DNA of 64,000 nucleotides. Source: Micromonospora avicenniae. GTDB lineage: Bacteria > Actinomycetota > Actinomycetes > Mycobacteriales > Micromonosporaceae. The DNA lies in the NCBI RefSeq assembly GCF_900156065.1, contig NZ_FTNF01000002.1, positions 434,001-498,000 on the forward strand, in the 5' to 3' direction. The notes under the pieces were generated by a model, which saw nothing but the letters and a program-made list of their open reading frames with translations, ran no database searches and was not told where the DNA came from. Positions 1-8,598 of the stretch are shown here, one piece after another. The position numbers were made by a program, and so were the translations under genes. Numbering within the stretch: position 1 is the stretch's first letter; each line of letters starts with the position of its first letter.

Positions 1-257
1 GCGGCAACGGCAGGAGCCAGATCCTCAAGACCGCCGGTCACGTCAAGCTGGTCCGGGTGGAGGACGGCCCGGTCATCGGCGTGCACATGATCGGCGCGCG
101 GGTCGGCGAGTTGATCGGCGAGGCGCAGCTCATCTACAACTGGGAGGCCTACCCGGCCGAGGTGGCGCAGCTCGTGCACGCCCACCCCTCGCAGACCGAG
201 GCCCTGGGCGAGGCGCACCTGGCGCTGGCCGGCAAGCCGCTGCACGTACACGCCTGA
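1..257 (+). CDS. lpd: Dihydrolipoyl dehydrogenase, C-terminal fragment (cut by window edge)
   Basis: The gene enters from the left edge in the frame beginning at base 3 and ends at a TGA. The 84 visible residues are the end of the dimerisation domain of a pyridine nucleotide-disulfide oxidoreductase. The stretch HAHPSQTEALGEA carries the catalytic His-Pro near the C terminus that serves the disulfide of the partner subunit in this family. The enzyme reoxidises dihydrolipoamide on E2 using FAD and NAD. The E2 gene starts 71 bases downstream in the same direction, so E3 and E2 are probably made together. The Rossmann domains and redox-active CxxxxC lie outside the window. Confidence 0.9.
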   Translation, partial: GNGRSQILKTAGHVKLVRVEDGPVIGVHMIGARVGELIGEAQLIYNWEAYPAEVAQLVHAHPSQTEALGEAHLALAGKPLHVHA

Positions 258-328
258 TCAAGAACGTATTTTGCGGCGTCCGGCGACGGGCGATGATCCC
301 ACCAGGGGAATGAAGGAGTCTGGAGAAC

Positions 329-2158
329 ATGCCGGTATCGGTCACCATGCCTCGGCTCGGCGAGAGCGTCACCGAGGGCACCGTCACCCGCTGGCTCAAG
401 CAGGAGGGTGAAACCGTCGAGGTCGACGAGCCCCTGCTCGAGGTCTCCACCGACAAGGTGGACACCGAGATCCCGTCGCCGGCGGCGGGCGTGCTGACCC
501 GGATCGTGGTCGGAGAGGACGAGACCGCCGAGGTCGGCAGCGAGCTGGCCGTCATCGCCGGTGAAGGTGAGCAGGCCGGCGGCGCCGCGCCGCAGCAGCA
601 GGCCCCGGCCGAGCAGGCCGCCCCGGCCCCGCAGCCGACGGCCGCCGCCGAGGGCACGGCGCCCGAGCCGGCCCCGCAGGCCGCGCCGGCTCCGGCCGCC
701 GCGCCCTCCCCGGCTGGCCAGGGCACCCCGGTCACCATGCCGGCGCTCGGCGAGAGCGTCACCGAGGGCACCGTCACCCGCTGGCTCAAGCAGGTCGGCG
801 AGACCGTCGAGGTCGACGAGCCGCTGCTGGAGGTCTCCACCGACAAGGTGGACACCGAGATCCCGTCGCCGGTCGCCGGCACCGTCCTCGAGATCAAGGT
901 CGCCGAGGACGAGACCGCCGCGGTCGGCGCCGAGCTGGCCGTGATCGGTGCCGCCGGTGCCGCCCCGGCCGAGGCGAAGCCCGCACCGGCCCCGCAGCCG
1001 GAGGCGAAGCCCGCCCCGCAGCCCGAGGCCAAGCCGGCCCCGCAGCCCGAGGCGAAGCCGGCCCCGGCTCCCGCCGTCACCCCGGGCGTGTCGTACAACG
1101 AGCCGGCGGCGGAGGCGGAGACCGCCAAGCAGCCGGCCCAGGCCGAGCAGCGGGCCGTTCCCCCGGCCCCGGCCGCGCAGGCTCCGGCGGCGCCCGCCCC
1201 GGGTGCCGGCGCGGAGGCCGGCTACGTGACCCCGCTGGTCCGCAAGCTGGCCGCCGAGCACGGTGTCGACCTGGCCTCGGTCAACGGCACCGGCGTCGGT
1301 GGCCGCGTCCGCAAGCAGGACGTGCTGGAGGCGGCGGAGCGGGCCAAGGCCGCCAAGGCCGCGCCGGCCCCGGCCGCACCTGCGCCGGCCGCTGCCGCTC
1401 CCGCCAAGCCGGCCGCGAAGCCGCAGCCGAGCGCGAAGCGGGGCACCACGGAGAAGCTGCCCCGGATCCGCAAGGCCATCGCCACCCGGATGCACGAGTC
1501 GTTGCACGAGATGGCGCAGCTGACCACGGTGATCGAGGTGGACGTCACCCGGATCGCCAAGCTGCGGGCCCAGGCAAAGGACTCCTTCCAGCAGCGGCAC
1601 GGCGTGAAGCTGTCCTTCCTGCCGTTCTTCGCCCTGGCCGCCATCGAGGCGCTGCAGACGTACCCGATCCTCAACGCCCAGCTGGACCTGGCGGGCGGGA
1701 CGATCACCTACCCGGACGCCGAGCACCTCGGCATCGCCGTGGACACCGAGCGCGGCCTGCTCGTGCCGGTCATCCACAACGCCGGTGACCTGAACCTGGG
1801 CGGCATCGCCAAGCGGGTCGCCGACCTGGCCGAGCGGACCAGGACCAACAAGATCAGCCCGGACGAGATCGCCGGCGCGACCTTCACGCTGACCAACACC
1901 GGCAGCCGGGGCGCGCTCTTCGACACCCCGATCGTGCCGTCGCCGCAGTCGGCGATGCTCGGCACGGGTGCCGTGGTCAAGCGGCCGGTGGTGGTCAACG
2001 ACCCGGAGCTGGGCGAGGTCGTCGCCGTCCGGTCGATGGTCTACCTGGCCCTCTCGTACGACCACCGGCTGATCGACGGTGCCGACGCGGCCCGTTTCCT
2101 GGTCGCGGTCAAGGAGCGGCTGGAGGGCGGCAACTTCGAGGCGGAACTGGGCCTCTGA
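329..2158 (+). CDS. sucB: Dihydrolipoyl acyltransferase (E2) of 2-oxoacid dehydrogenase, two lipoyl domains
   Basis: A 609-aa E2 that carries acyl groups on lipoyl-lysine and transfers them to CoA. Two near-identical lipoyl domains start at residues 1 and about 131, each with the STDKVDTE loop (lipoyl lysines K43 and K173). Ala/Pro linkers separate them, including a KPAPQPEA repeat around residues 215-245. A peripheral subunit-binding domain covers about 299-337 and the catalytic domain the rest, with the active-site H579xxxD583G motif. An AAGGAG ribosome site precedes the ATG. In actinobacteria this type of E2 (sucB or dlaT in annotation) serves pyruvate dehydrogenase and works beside the Kgd-type oxoglutarate enzyme, so the exact substrate is uncertain. 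The lipB and lipA genes for its cofactor are elsewhere in the window. Confidence 0.93.
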   Translation: MPVSVTMPRLGESVTEGTVTRWLKQEGETVEVDEPLLEVSTDKVDTEIPSPAAGVLTRIVVGEDETAEVGSELAVIAGEGEQAGGAAPQQQAPAEQAAPAPQPTAAAEGTAPEPAPQAAPAPAAAPSPAGQGTPVTMPALGESVTEGTVTRWLKQVGETVEVDEPLLEVSTDKVDTEIPSPVAGTVLEIKVAEDETAAVGAELAVIGAAGAAPAEAKPAPAPQPEAKPAPQPEAKPAPQPEAKPAPAPAVTPGVSYNEPAAEAETAKQPAQAEQRAVPPAPAAQAPAAPAPGAGAEAGYVTPLVRKLAAEHGVDLASVNGTGVGGRVRKQDVLEAAERAKAAKAAPAPAAPAPAAAAPAKPAAKPQPSAKRGTTEKLPRIRKAIATRMHESLHEMAQLTTVIEVDVTRIAKLRAQAKDSFQQRHGVKLSFLPFFALAAIEALQTYPILNAQLDLAGGTITYPDAEHLGIAVDTERGLLVPVIHNAGDLNLGGIAKRVADLAERTRTNKISPDEIAGATFTLTNTGSRGALFDTPIVPSPQSAMLGTGAVVKRPVVVNDPELGEVVAVRSMVYLALSYDHRLIDGADAARFLVAVKERLEGGNFEAELGL

Positions 2159-2178
2159 GCCGCTGACGCAGCGACAAC

Positions 2179-2210
2179 GAAGGGCGCCCCGGTCACCCGG
2201 GGCGCCCTTC
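2179..2210. terminator. Bidirectional hairpin between the convergent E2 and SDR genes
   Basis: A perfect 14-bp stem (2179-2192 with 2197-2210) and a 4-nt loop sit 20 bases after the E2 stop and 12 bases before the SDR stop codon. There is no T-tract, as is common for actinobacterial hairpin terminators. The position between convergent genes fits termination from both sides. Confidence 0.75.
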
Positions 2211-2222
2211 GCCGTTCGCGCC

Positions 2223-3167
2223 TCAGGCGCGCAGCGTCTTCTCGGAGACCTCCCAGAGCCGTTCGGCGGCCTCCGGGTCCAGCGCGTACGGGGCGTAGCC
2301 GGCGCGCGACGGCGGCTCGTTCGGCCCAGCCTCCTGGCAGTCCTCGAAGTAGCGTCCACCGACCCCGTCGAGCAGCGGCGAGGTGGCGACCAGCACCGAG
2401 GTCGCCGCACCCTGCTCGGCAGTCTTCCAGTACGAGGCTCCGCCGCCGCCGGTCTGCGTCCGCATCCGGGCGAGTTCCTCCTCGTTGATGTAGCGCTGGA
2501 GGTTGGTCCGGATCGCGCCCGGCATCAGCGAGTTGACGAAGACACCGTCGTCGGCCCAACGCCGGGTCGCTTCCACCGCGAAGAGCACGTTGGCCGTCTT
2601 GGACTGCCCGTAGGCCAGCCACGGGTCGTACGGCCGGCGCTCGAAGTGGATGTCGTCGAAGACGACCGGCGAGCGCAGGTGTGCCGCCGAGCTGACCGCG
2701 ACGACCCGGGCACCCTCGGCCGCGACGAGCGCCGGGCGCAGCCCGACGGTCAGCGCGAAGTGGCCCAGGTGGTTTGTGGCGAACTGCATCTCCCAGCCCT
2801 GCGCGGTCCGCATCTCCGGCGACGCCATGATCCCGGCGTTGTTGACGAGGATGTGCAGCGGGCCGTCCCAGTTGGCCACGAACGCGGCCACCGAGTTCAG
2901 GTCGGCGAGGTCCAGCGGGGCGACCAGGACCCGGTCGTTGCCGGTGGTCGCCGTGATGTCGGCGGCCGCCTCGTGCCCCGCCTCCGGATTGCGTACGGCG
3001 AGGGTGACCTCCGCACCGGCCTCGGCGAGCGCCCGCGCGGTCTCGACGCCGATTCCGGAGCCGCCACCGGTCACGACGGCGCGACGGCCGGCGAGACCGA
3101 TGCCACGCACCACCTCGAGCGCCGTGCTGTCGCGGTTGAAGGGTGTGGTCACACGGTTGTTGGTCAT
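2223..3167 (-). CDS. Short-chain dehydrogenase/reductase (retinol dehydrogenase-like)
   Basis: A 314-aa SDR-family NAD(P)-dependent oxidoreductase. The cofactor loop TGGGSGIG is at residues 33-40, the NNAG motif follows in the middle of the Rossmann fold, and the catalytic YxxxK is Y186-K190. The C terminus resembles the retinol dehydrogenase/WW-domain oxidoreductase branch, but the substrate cannot be read from the sequence. The gene diverges from the TetR gene at 3324 and the two share two GGAGGnTCC palindromes. The TetR protein is therefore the likely repressor of this enzyme. The start is the ATG at 3165-3167. Confidence 0.88.
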   Translation of the reverse strand: MTNNRVTTPFNRDSTALEVVRGIGLAGRRAVVTGGGSGIGVETARALAEAGAEVTLAVRNPEAGHEAAADITATTGNDRVLVAPLDLADLNSVAAFVANWDGPLHILVNNAGIMASPEMRTAQGWEMQFATNHLGHFALTVGLRPALVAAEGARVVAVSSAAHLRSPVVFDDIHFERRPYDPWLAYGQSKTANVLFAVEATRRWADDGVFVNSLMPGAIRTNLQRYINEEELARMRTQTGGGGASYWKTAEQGAATSVLVATSPLLDGVGGRYFEDCQEAGPNEPPSRAGYAPYALDPEAAERLWEVSEKTLRA

Positions 3168-3222
3168 GGTCCGTCCTTGTCGGCGACGGCGGGCGCGCAG
3201 GGCCGGCCGCTACGATTGGAAG

Positions 3223-3236
3223 CGGAGGATCCTCCG
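3223..3236. promoter_or_regulatory. TetR operator, proximal to the SDR gene
   Basis: A perfect 14-bp palindrome, CGGAGGATCCTCCG, is flanked by A/T on both sides. It lies between the divergent SDR and TetR genes, 56 bases ahead of the SDR start. Its core is repeated 32 bp away at 3255-3268. Tandem palindromes of this kind are typical sites for TetR/AcrR dimers. Confidence 0.75.
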
Positions 3237-3254
3237 TTACGCCCCGAGCCTAAT

Positions 3255-3268
3255 CGGAGGCTCCTCCG
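3255..3268. promoter_or_regulatory. TetR operator, proximal to the regulator gene
   Basis: CGGAGGCTCCTCCG repeats the first operator with one symmetry break at the centre. Centre-to-centre distance is 32 bp, about three helical turns, so two dimers could bind the same DNA face and cover both divergent promoters. Confidence 0.72.
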
Positions 3269-3323
3269 TTTGCCCACCAACCCCGGCCGCGACCCGGCCG
3301 CGCCGACGACTCAGGGAGGCGAC

Positions 3324-3935
3324 GTGGGCGAGATCTCCCCCCGACCGCTCCGGGCGGACGCCCGGCGCAACCGGCAGCGCCTGCTCGACGCCGCCGTACG
3401 AGCCTTTTCCCGGAGCGGGCCGGAGATAACGCTGGAATCGGTGGCCCGGGACGCAGGCGTGGGCATCGGCACCCTCTATCGCCACTTTCCCACTCGTGAG
3501 GCGCTGGTCGAGGCGGCCTACCGCAGCGAGCTGGCGAAGCTCTGCGACGCCGCGCCGGAGTTGCTGGAGCAGCTGCCGGCGGATGCGGCGCTGCGCGCCT
3601 GGATGGACCGGTTCATCGACTACCTCGCGGCCAAGCGGGGGATGGCCGACGCGTTGCGCCTCGTCATCGAGTCGGGCGTCAACCCGTACGCGGAGAGCCG
3701 GGACCGGCTGTACGCCACGCTCGATCTGCTGCTGGCGGCGGGCGCAGCGGCCGGGACCGTACGGACCGACGTGCCCTCGGCCGACGTGCTGGCCAGCCTG
3801 AGCGGTGTCTCCCTGACCGCCGGCGAGCCGGCGCGGCGCGAGCAGGCCGGCCGGCTGCTCGACCTGCTGATGGACGGCCTCCGTTACCGCGCCGGCGTTG
3901 ATCCGATTCCGGTCCTGCGTCGCCCGGGGCACTGA
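3324..3935 (+). CDS. TetR/AcrR family transcriptional regulator
   Basis: The GTG start at 3324 was chosen because a GGGAGGC ribosome site ends 3 bases before it and the helix-turn-helix follows soon after; the reading frame is open further upstream but passes through the neighbouring SDR gene. The 203-aa protein has an N-terminal DNA-binding domain (DAGVGIGTLYRHFPTREAL, recognition helix around residues 45-62) and a variable helical ligand domain. It probably controls the divergent SDR gene and itself through the two palindromes at 3223-3268. The LtrA gene starts 12 bases after its stop and may be cotranscribed. Confidence 0.9.
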   Translation: MGEISPRPLRADARRNRQRLLDAAVRAFSRSGPEITLESVARDAGVGIGTLYRHFPTREALVEAAYRSELAKLCDAAPELLEQLPADAALRAWMDRFIDYLAAKRGMADALRLVIESGVNPYAESRDRLYATLDLLLAAGAAAGTVRTDVPSADVLASLSGVSLTAGEPARREQAGRLLDLLMDGLRYRAGVDPIPVLRRPGH

Positions 3936-3947
3936 CAGACTCGTCCG

Positions 3948-5285
3948 GTGGGTGGTCACTGGTGGCGCGGACGGCTGGGCCCGGCCGTCGCGATCGCACC
4001 GGGCGCCCGGGTCGACAAGTTCGAGATCTTCTTCGACCTGGTCTTCGTCTTCTCGTTCTTCATCATCGTCCGGACCACCGCGATGGACATCACCGGCAGC
4101 AGCCTGCTGCACGGCCTGCTCGTGCTCGCCGTGCTCTGGTGGTGCTGGGTGATCCACAGCGTGGTCGCCACCCGGGTACGGCTCGGCGAGGGCTTCGTCC
4201 CGGTCCTCATGGTGATCGGGATGGCTGCCCTGTTCTGCTTCGCGCTCTCCCTGCCGCAGGCGTTCGGTGACCCTCGGCAGACCACCGCCGGGCCCATGGT
4301 GGTGGCGGTCAGCTATCTCGTGATCCGCGCCGTGCACCTGCTGCTCTACTGGCACATCGCGAAGGAGAAGCCGGGCGAACGCCGCCTGCTGCTCAGGTAC
4401 TCCCCCGAGGTGGCCGTCAGCACCCTGCTGCTGCTCGCCGCCGCCCTGGTCCCGCCGTACATCGACGACATGGGCTCGGCGCAGATGTGGCGGGACGGCC
4501 TCTGGGTCGCCACGGTGCTGATGCAGTACGGCAGCGGCCTGATCGCCGGCGCCTGGGGCTGGACGGTGACCTCGGCGGAGCACTGGACCGAGCGGTACGA
4601 CCTGATCCTCATCATCGCGCTCGGCGAGTCGATCATCTCCGTCGGCGTGGGCGGCAACCTGCTCGGCCAGCGGGTCACCTGGGCGGCCGTCGCCGCCGCC
4701 TCGTGCGGCGTCATCTTCAGCGCGGCGCTCTGGTGGGCGCACTACGACGTGATCGGCCCGGCGGCACGGATCGCCCAGCACGAGGCGTTGGGCCGACGCC
4801 GGGTGGCCATGGCCCGCGACGCGTACGCCTACCTCTACCTCGTGATGATCGCCGGCATCATCATCTTCGCCCTCGGCGCCGAAGAGGTCGTACGCCAGAT
4901 CAGCGATCCGCACATCGGGCCGGCCGAACCGTCCCACGGGCCGGGCGTGCCGCTGCTCTTCGCCGGAGTCATCTGCTACTTCTGCGGCGGCATGCTGTTC
5001 CAGGCCCGCACCCTGCACACGCTCTCCTGGACCCGGGTGGGCGTGGTGGCCGTGCTCGGCGCCGGCATCCCGGTCGGCGCGTACCTGCCGGGGCTCGCCA
5101 CGCTCGCCCTGCTGACCCTGATCTGCGTCGGGCTGGTGGCGGTCGAGGTCGTGGTCATGGCCGACGCGCGGAAGGCCCTGCGCGAGTACGTCTTCCACGA
5201 GAAGACGAGCCACGAGGAGCACGAGGCGGCCTTCCGCGCCGCCTGGCACGAGCCCGGGGAGGACGGGTCCACCCGGCACGGGTGA
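3948..5285 (+). CDS. Low temperature requirement protein A (LtrA) family membrane protein
   Basis: A 445-aa polytopic membrane protein beginning at a GTG 12 bases after the TetR gene. The FEIFFDLVFVFSF stretch near residue 25 is the hallmark opening helix of the LtrA family. About ten hydrophobic helices follow, with the family motifs HWTERY (about 205) and LGESI. LtrA was named from Listeria growth in the cold; its biochemical role is not settled. Tight spacing suggests an operon with the TetR gene, so it may answer to the same signal as the SDR, although no substrate can be inferred. Confidence 0.85.
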   Translation: MGGHWWRGRLGPAVAIAPGARVDKFEIFFDLVFVFSFFIIVRTTAMDITGSSLLHGLLVLAVLWWCWVIHSVVATRVRLGEGFVPVLMVIGMAALFCFALSLPQAFGDPRQTTAGPMVVAVSYLVIRAVHLLLYWHIAKEKPGERRLLLRYSPEVAVSTLLLLAAALVPPYIDDMGSAQMWRDGLWVATVLMQYGSGLIAGAWGWTVTSAEHWTERYDLILIIALGESIISVGVGGNLLGQRVTWAAVAAASCGVIFSAALWWAHYDVIGPAARIAQHEALGRRRVAMARDAYAYLYLVMIAGIIIFALGAEEVVRQISDPHIGPAEPSHGPGVPLLFAGVICYFCGGMLFQARTLHTLSWTRVGVVAVLGAGIPVGAYLPGLATLALLTLICVGLVAVEVVVMADARKALREYVFHEKTSHEEHEAAFRAAWHEPGEDGSTRHG

Positions 5286-5320
5286 TGCGGTGCGCGGCCT
5301 GTCGAACTGCCCCAGATACG

Positions 5321-5390
5321 GGGCAGCGGGCAGCGGGCAGCGGGCAGCGGGCAGCGGGCAGCGGGCAGCGGGCAGCGGGCAGCGGGCAGC
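5321..5390. repeat. Ten perfect tandem copies of the heptamer GGGCAGC
   Basis: Seventy bases made of ten uninterrupted, identical copies of GGGCAGC lie just after the LtrA stop codon. No start codon or gene is convincingly attached. Because the unit is 7 bp, reading frames across it cycle through all three phases. Perfect identity of all units points to recent slippage expansion. Confidence 0.95.
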
Positions 5391-5576
5391 GATATGGTGC
5401 CGTCGCCGGTGCCGCCCGCACCCGGTTGGCGCGAGGCGACCGGGTGCGGGCGTGTGTACGGTGCGCCCGCTCGTGTCGCCGGCGGGCCGGGATCAGGTGG
5501 TGTGGACCCTCTGCCGGTAGCAGAATCGGCGGTTTCGGCTGGCTGTGCGGGAGCGCGACCCGGCAGGCTGAACCAC

Positions 5577-6500
5577 ATGATCACCTTCTCCCTCCAGGCC
5601 CGCCCGTCCGACGCCGCCAGCTGGATCGACCTGGCCCGGCGCGCCGAGGCCGCCGGCTACGACGCCCTACTCACCGCCGACCATCCTGGGGTGGTGTCGT
5701 CGCCGTTCGTCGCGCTGGCCGCCGCCGCGGCGGTGACCAGCAAGATCGGCCTCGGCTCGTACGTCTCGAACGCCGGGGTCCGCGAGCCGATGCTGCTCGC
5801 CGCCGACGTGGCCACCCTGGACCTCGTCTCCGGCGGGCGGGCGCGGCTCGGCATCGGCGCCGGGCACACTCCCGCCGAGTGGCGGGCGATCGGGCGGGAA
5901 CGCCCCGACGTCGCGGGCCGGGTACGGCGCGCCGTCGCCGTCATCGAGGCGACCCGCGCGCTGCTCGACGGTGACGAGGTCACCGTGGAGACGGCCGACC
6001 TGGTGGTGCACGGCGCCCGGCTGGAGCAGCCCCGCCCGGTGCAGCGGCGGATCCCACTCACTGTCGGCACCGCGAACTCGTCGCTGCTGCGCTGGGCCGG
6101 CGCGCACGCCGACGTCGTGGGGCTCGCCGGGTTCGGACGTACGCTACCGGACGGCCACAGCCACGAGGTGCGCTGGCGGGCGGCCGAGATCGAGGCACAG
6201 CTCGCCGAGGTCGCGACGGGTGCGGTGGGCCGGGTCGAGCCGCCGGAACTGGAGGCGTTGGTGCAGCGGGTGGTGGTGACCGACGATGCGGAGGCCGCCG
6301 CCGCACAGACGGCCTTGGAGACCGGGTTGAGCGTCGACGAACTGCTCGCGACCCCGTTCGTGCTGATCGGCACCGAGGACGAGATCGTGGCGGCGATCGC
6401 CGCGCACCGGCGCCGCTGGGGCGTCACCCGCTACGTCGTCCGCGTCGACGCCCTCGACCCGCTCACCCCGGTACTCCCCCGCCTGACCACCCTGACCTGA
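5577..6500 (+). CDS. LLM-class F420-dependent oxidoreductase
   Basis: A 307-aa luciferase-like monooxygenase-fold protein. The ATG at 5577 was preferred over an upstream in-frame start because the upstream part is low-complexity and a CAGGCT -10-like hexamer ends 8 bases before this ATG, fitting a leaderless message. The N terminus has the beta-barrel start with DALLTADHP; RLGIGAGHTPAEWRA matches the conserved glycine-rich cofactor region of F420-type members, as in mycobacterial TIGRFAM-type LLM enzymes. The substrate is unknown. An npdG gene for F420:NADPH exchange occurs at 48.4 kb, consistent with F420 use. Confidence 0.82.
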   Translation: MITFSLQARPSDAASWIDLARRAEAAGYDALLTADHPGVVSSPFVALAAAAAVTSKIGLGSYVSNAGVREPMLLAADVATLDLVSGGRARLGIGAGHTPAEWRAIGRERPDVAGRVRRAVAVIEATRALLDGDEVTVETADLVVHGARLEQPRPVQRRIPLTVGTANSSLLRWAGAHADVVGLAGFGRTLPDGHSHEVRWRAAEIEAQLAEVATGAVGRVEPPELEALVQRVVVTDDAEAAAAQTALETGLSVDELLATPFVLIGTEDEIVAAIAAHRRRWGVTRYVVRVDALDPLTPVLPRLTTLT

Positions 6501-6504
6501 CAAA

Positions 6505-6574
6505 CCCCCACCCCCGACCGCCCCCACCGCCCCCCACCGCCCCCGACCGCCCCCCACCGCCCCCCGACCGCCCA
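6505..6574. repeat. C-rich imperfect tandem repeat
   Basis: About seven imperfect units of CCCCCACCGC or CCCCGACCGC occupy the space between the oxidoreductase stop and palindrome A1. A similar C-rich tract precedes palindrome A2 at 11306-11344. No coding function is apparent. Confidence 0.8.
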
Positions 6575-6576
6575 CG

Positions 6577-6634
6577 GTGATCAAGAGGTTCGCGTCAGAG
6601 AGCCGCCCGCCGGTGACGCAAACCTCTTGATCAC
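6577..6634. repeat. Intergenic palindrome, family A copy 1
   Basis: Two 21-nt arms (6577-6597 and 6614-6634) pair with one mismatch around a 16-nt loop. The arms read GTGATCAAGAGGTT then CGCGTCA, and match the arms at 11345-11412 almost exactly. The element lies between two genes of the same direction. It may act as a transcription terminator, but the recurrence of the arm sequence itself marks a dispersed repeat family. Confidence 0.88.
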
Positions 6635-6749
6635 TCGTACCCGGAGGTTGGGGACGGTGCAGGTCCGCGGGAGTCGGGTAGCCGAACGGTCCATTGACGT
6701 CGCCCTCCACCACGCCGACATTGGAGGTGTTGTGGAGAGGTGACACACC

Positions 6750-7109
6750 GTGAACATCGAGATCGCTCATGCGGCTGATCTCGATCGGGTGGAGACGCTG
6801 GTCTCGTGGCTGAAGCGCCCCCATCTCGACCGGGTCACCGTCACCATGCCCGGGCTCGACACCACTGAGCGTGAGCGAGCCGCCAGGACCATCCGCCACC
6901 TGTTCAACGACTGCGGCTGCGCTTGGGGGGCGCTGGCGTTCGTCGTCGCGGTGGCGGCGGCCGTCCTGGCCCGACCGAGCGGCGGCACGGCGTACGCCAT
7001 GGCCGCCCTCACCTGTCTCGCGGCGGCCGTCGCCGGCAAGCTCCTCGGCCTGGCGTGGAGCCGCCAGCGCCTGCTCGCTCGGCTGCGCGCCCTGCGATCC
7101 GCCTCCTGA
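6750..7109 (+). CDS. Small two-helix membrane protein, unknown function
   Basis: A 119-aa protein starting at a GTG with a GAGAGG site upstream. Residues 1-60 form a soluble region with a conserved-looking DRVTVTMPGLD segment. Two hydrophobic stretches follow (about 57-74 and 80-98), then a short Arg-rich tail. I do not recognise the family. The stop is only 19 bases before the start of the metzincin gene, so the two are probably cotranscribed and may work together. Confidence 0.7.
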   Translation: MNIEIAHAADLDRVETLVSWLKRPHLDRVTVTMPGLDTTERERAARTIRHLFNDCGCAWGALAFVVAVAAAVLARPSGGTAYAMAALTCLAAAVAGKLLGLAWSRQRLLARLRALRSAS

Positions 7110-7128
7110 CTCGAAGGGGGGACCTCTC

Positions 7129-8598
7129 ATGGCACTGGTCTGCACCGAAATCACCGAATGGATCGAAGAGGAGGTCTCCAAGCCGGTCGAGGAATGGGAA
7201 GAACGGCAGGAGAAGCGCTGCAAGGACTATCCCTGGTACGACCCGCGAGGCTGGGTCTGCTGGTTCGTCACGATTCTCGTGAAGGTGATCCGGTGGGTGG
7301 TGGTCACCGTCGGCAAGTGGGTGACCCGTACGGTCTGCAAGATCGTCGGAGTGCTCGTCGAGGCGGTCGTCCAGATCGTCGGCGGCCTCTGGGACGTGCT
7401 CGTCGGCATCGTGACGCTCGATTGGCGCCGCATCCTCGACGGGTTGCTGCGCATCGGCATCGGCGCGGTGCTGGGGATCATCCGGCTCGGCCGCATCGGG
7501 CTGCTCGGCGACACGATCGATTACATCATCGAGGAGATCAACAAGGAGCGGCTGCGCCGGTACGTGCGCGGTCTGCTGGAGGCGAAGTACGCCGGCGACA
7601 GACTGAGCCAGATCAAGGACGCCATCCGGCTCGACCACGGCGCGTTCGGGCTGCGCCTGCACGGCACCGCGTACCGGACGAAGCTCGACTCGGAGACGCC
7701 TTCGCCGCGCGAGCCGGGAGTGCCGAACCTGGTCGTGCTGCACGAGCAGGGTGCGATCAACATCCGGGCGCTCTGCGGCTTCGAGTTCGACGAGGGCTTC
7801 TGGAACCGTAAGCGCTACAAGACCCTCAAGAAGGAGACGGTGCTGGGCGGCGGGGGCGGCGGCGAGTTCGACAACCCGATCTCCGCTGACGACCTCGACA
7901 CGTACCTCACGTCACGGGGCGCCGAGGGCCCGCCGTTCATCGTGCTGCCGATGCGCGACGGCGCGCTGGACACGAAGGTCTCGACGGCCAGCGAGAAGGG
8001 GCGCGAACTGGCGCTCATGCTGGACTTCGACAAGGAGATCCGCGAGGTCACCGAGGCCGGCCACATCGTACACACCGGCCTCGCCCAGCCCCGGTTCCTG
8101 ATCGACGTGTTCGGTCGACGGGACGCCACGACCGACTCGGCGGGGGCCACCGCCGACCTCTGCCACCCGGTCGTCGTCGGCGTGTTCCGCTACACGAACA
8201 CGCTGCGCGGGCTGGCGAGCAACCTGCACGAGACCCGGTGCGGGCTGGACGCCCACAACGCCTCCGGCGCCACGTTCATCGACAACCTGCCCGACCAGAT
8301 CTGGAAGTACGTGCCGATCCACGAGCTGGGCCACTACTTCGGGTTGTGCCACACCGACGGGGTGGACCGGATCATGTACTCGCCGAAGACCAACAGCTGG
8401 TGGCGGGGCTGGGCGATCCCACGCACGCTGCTGAACGTCTACCTCCAGGGCGAGCCGACCTTCACCTACGGCGAGGCGAAGGCCACCTGGGACTACGTCG
8501 TGGCGCACTTCGCCCCGGAGTGCCTGGGCGCCAAACCCATCGTCATCGAGGCCCGACCGGCCGCCGCCAGCCCGGGAGCGGCCGACGCGGTCGCCTGA
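7129..8598 (+). CDS. Putative metzincin-type zinc metalloprotease with hydrophobic N-terminal region
   Basis: A 489-aa protein starting at an ATG behind a strong GAAGGGGGG ribosome site. Residues 398-408 read HELGHYFGLCH, the full HExxHxxGxxH zinc signature of metzincins, and IMYSP 15-19 residues later is a plausible Met-turn. No signal peptide is present. Instead residues 35-140 contain a run of hydrophobic, Trp/Val-rich segments (WVCWFVTILVKVI and similar) ending near an amphipathic GIIRLGRIGLLGD stretch, followed by a Gly-rich loop (GGGGGGEF) around 242. The arrangement suggests a membrane-active or membrane-anchored protease. Substrate and export route are unknown. It follows the small membrane protein at 6750. 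Confidence 0.72.
   Translation: MALVCTEITEWIEEEVSKPVEEWEERQEKRCKDYPWYDPRGWVCWFVTILVKVIRWVVVTVGKWVTRTVCKIVGVLVEAVVQIVGGLWDVLVGIVTLDWRRILDGLLRIGIGAVLGIIRLGRIGLLGDTIDYIIEEINKERLRRYVRGLLEAKYAGDRLSQIKDAIRLDHGAFGLRLHGTAYRTKLDSETPSPREPGVPNLVVLHEQGAINIRALCGFEFDEGFWNRKRYKTLKKETVLGGGGGGEFDNPISADDLDTYLTSRGAEGPPFIVLPMRDGALDTKVSTASEKGRELALMLDFDKEIREVTEAGHIVHTGLAQPRFLIDVFGRRDATTDSAGATADLCHPVVVGVFRYTNTLRGLASNLHETRCGLDAHNASGATFIDNLPDQIWKYVPIHELGHYFGLCHTDGVDRIMYSPKTNSWWRGWAIPRTLLNVYLQGEPTFTYGEAKATWDYVVAHFAPECLGAKPIVIEARPAAASPGAADAVA

Noticed and set aside
5321..5390. Possible CRISPR-like array
   Set aside because: The heptamers are directly adjacent with no spacers, and no cas genes are present.
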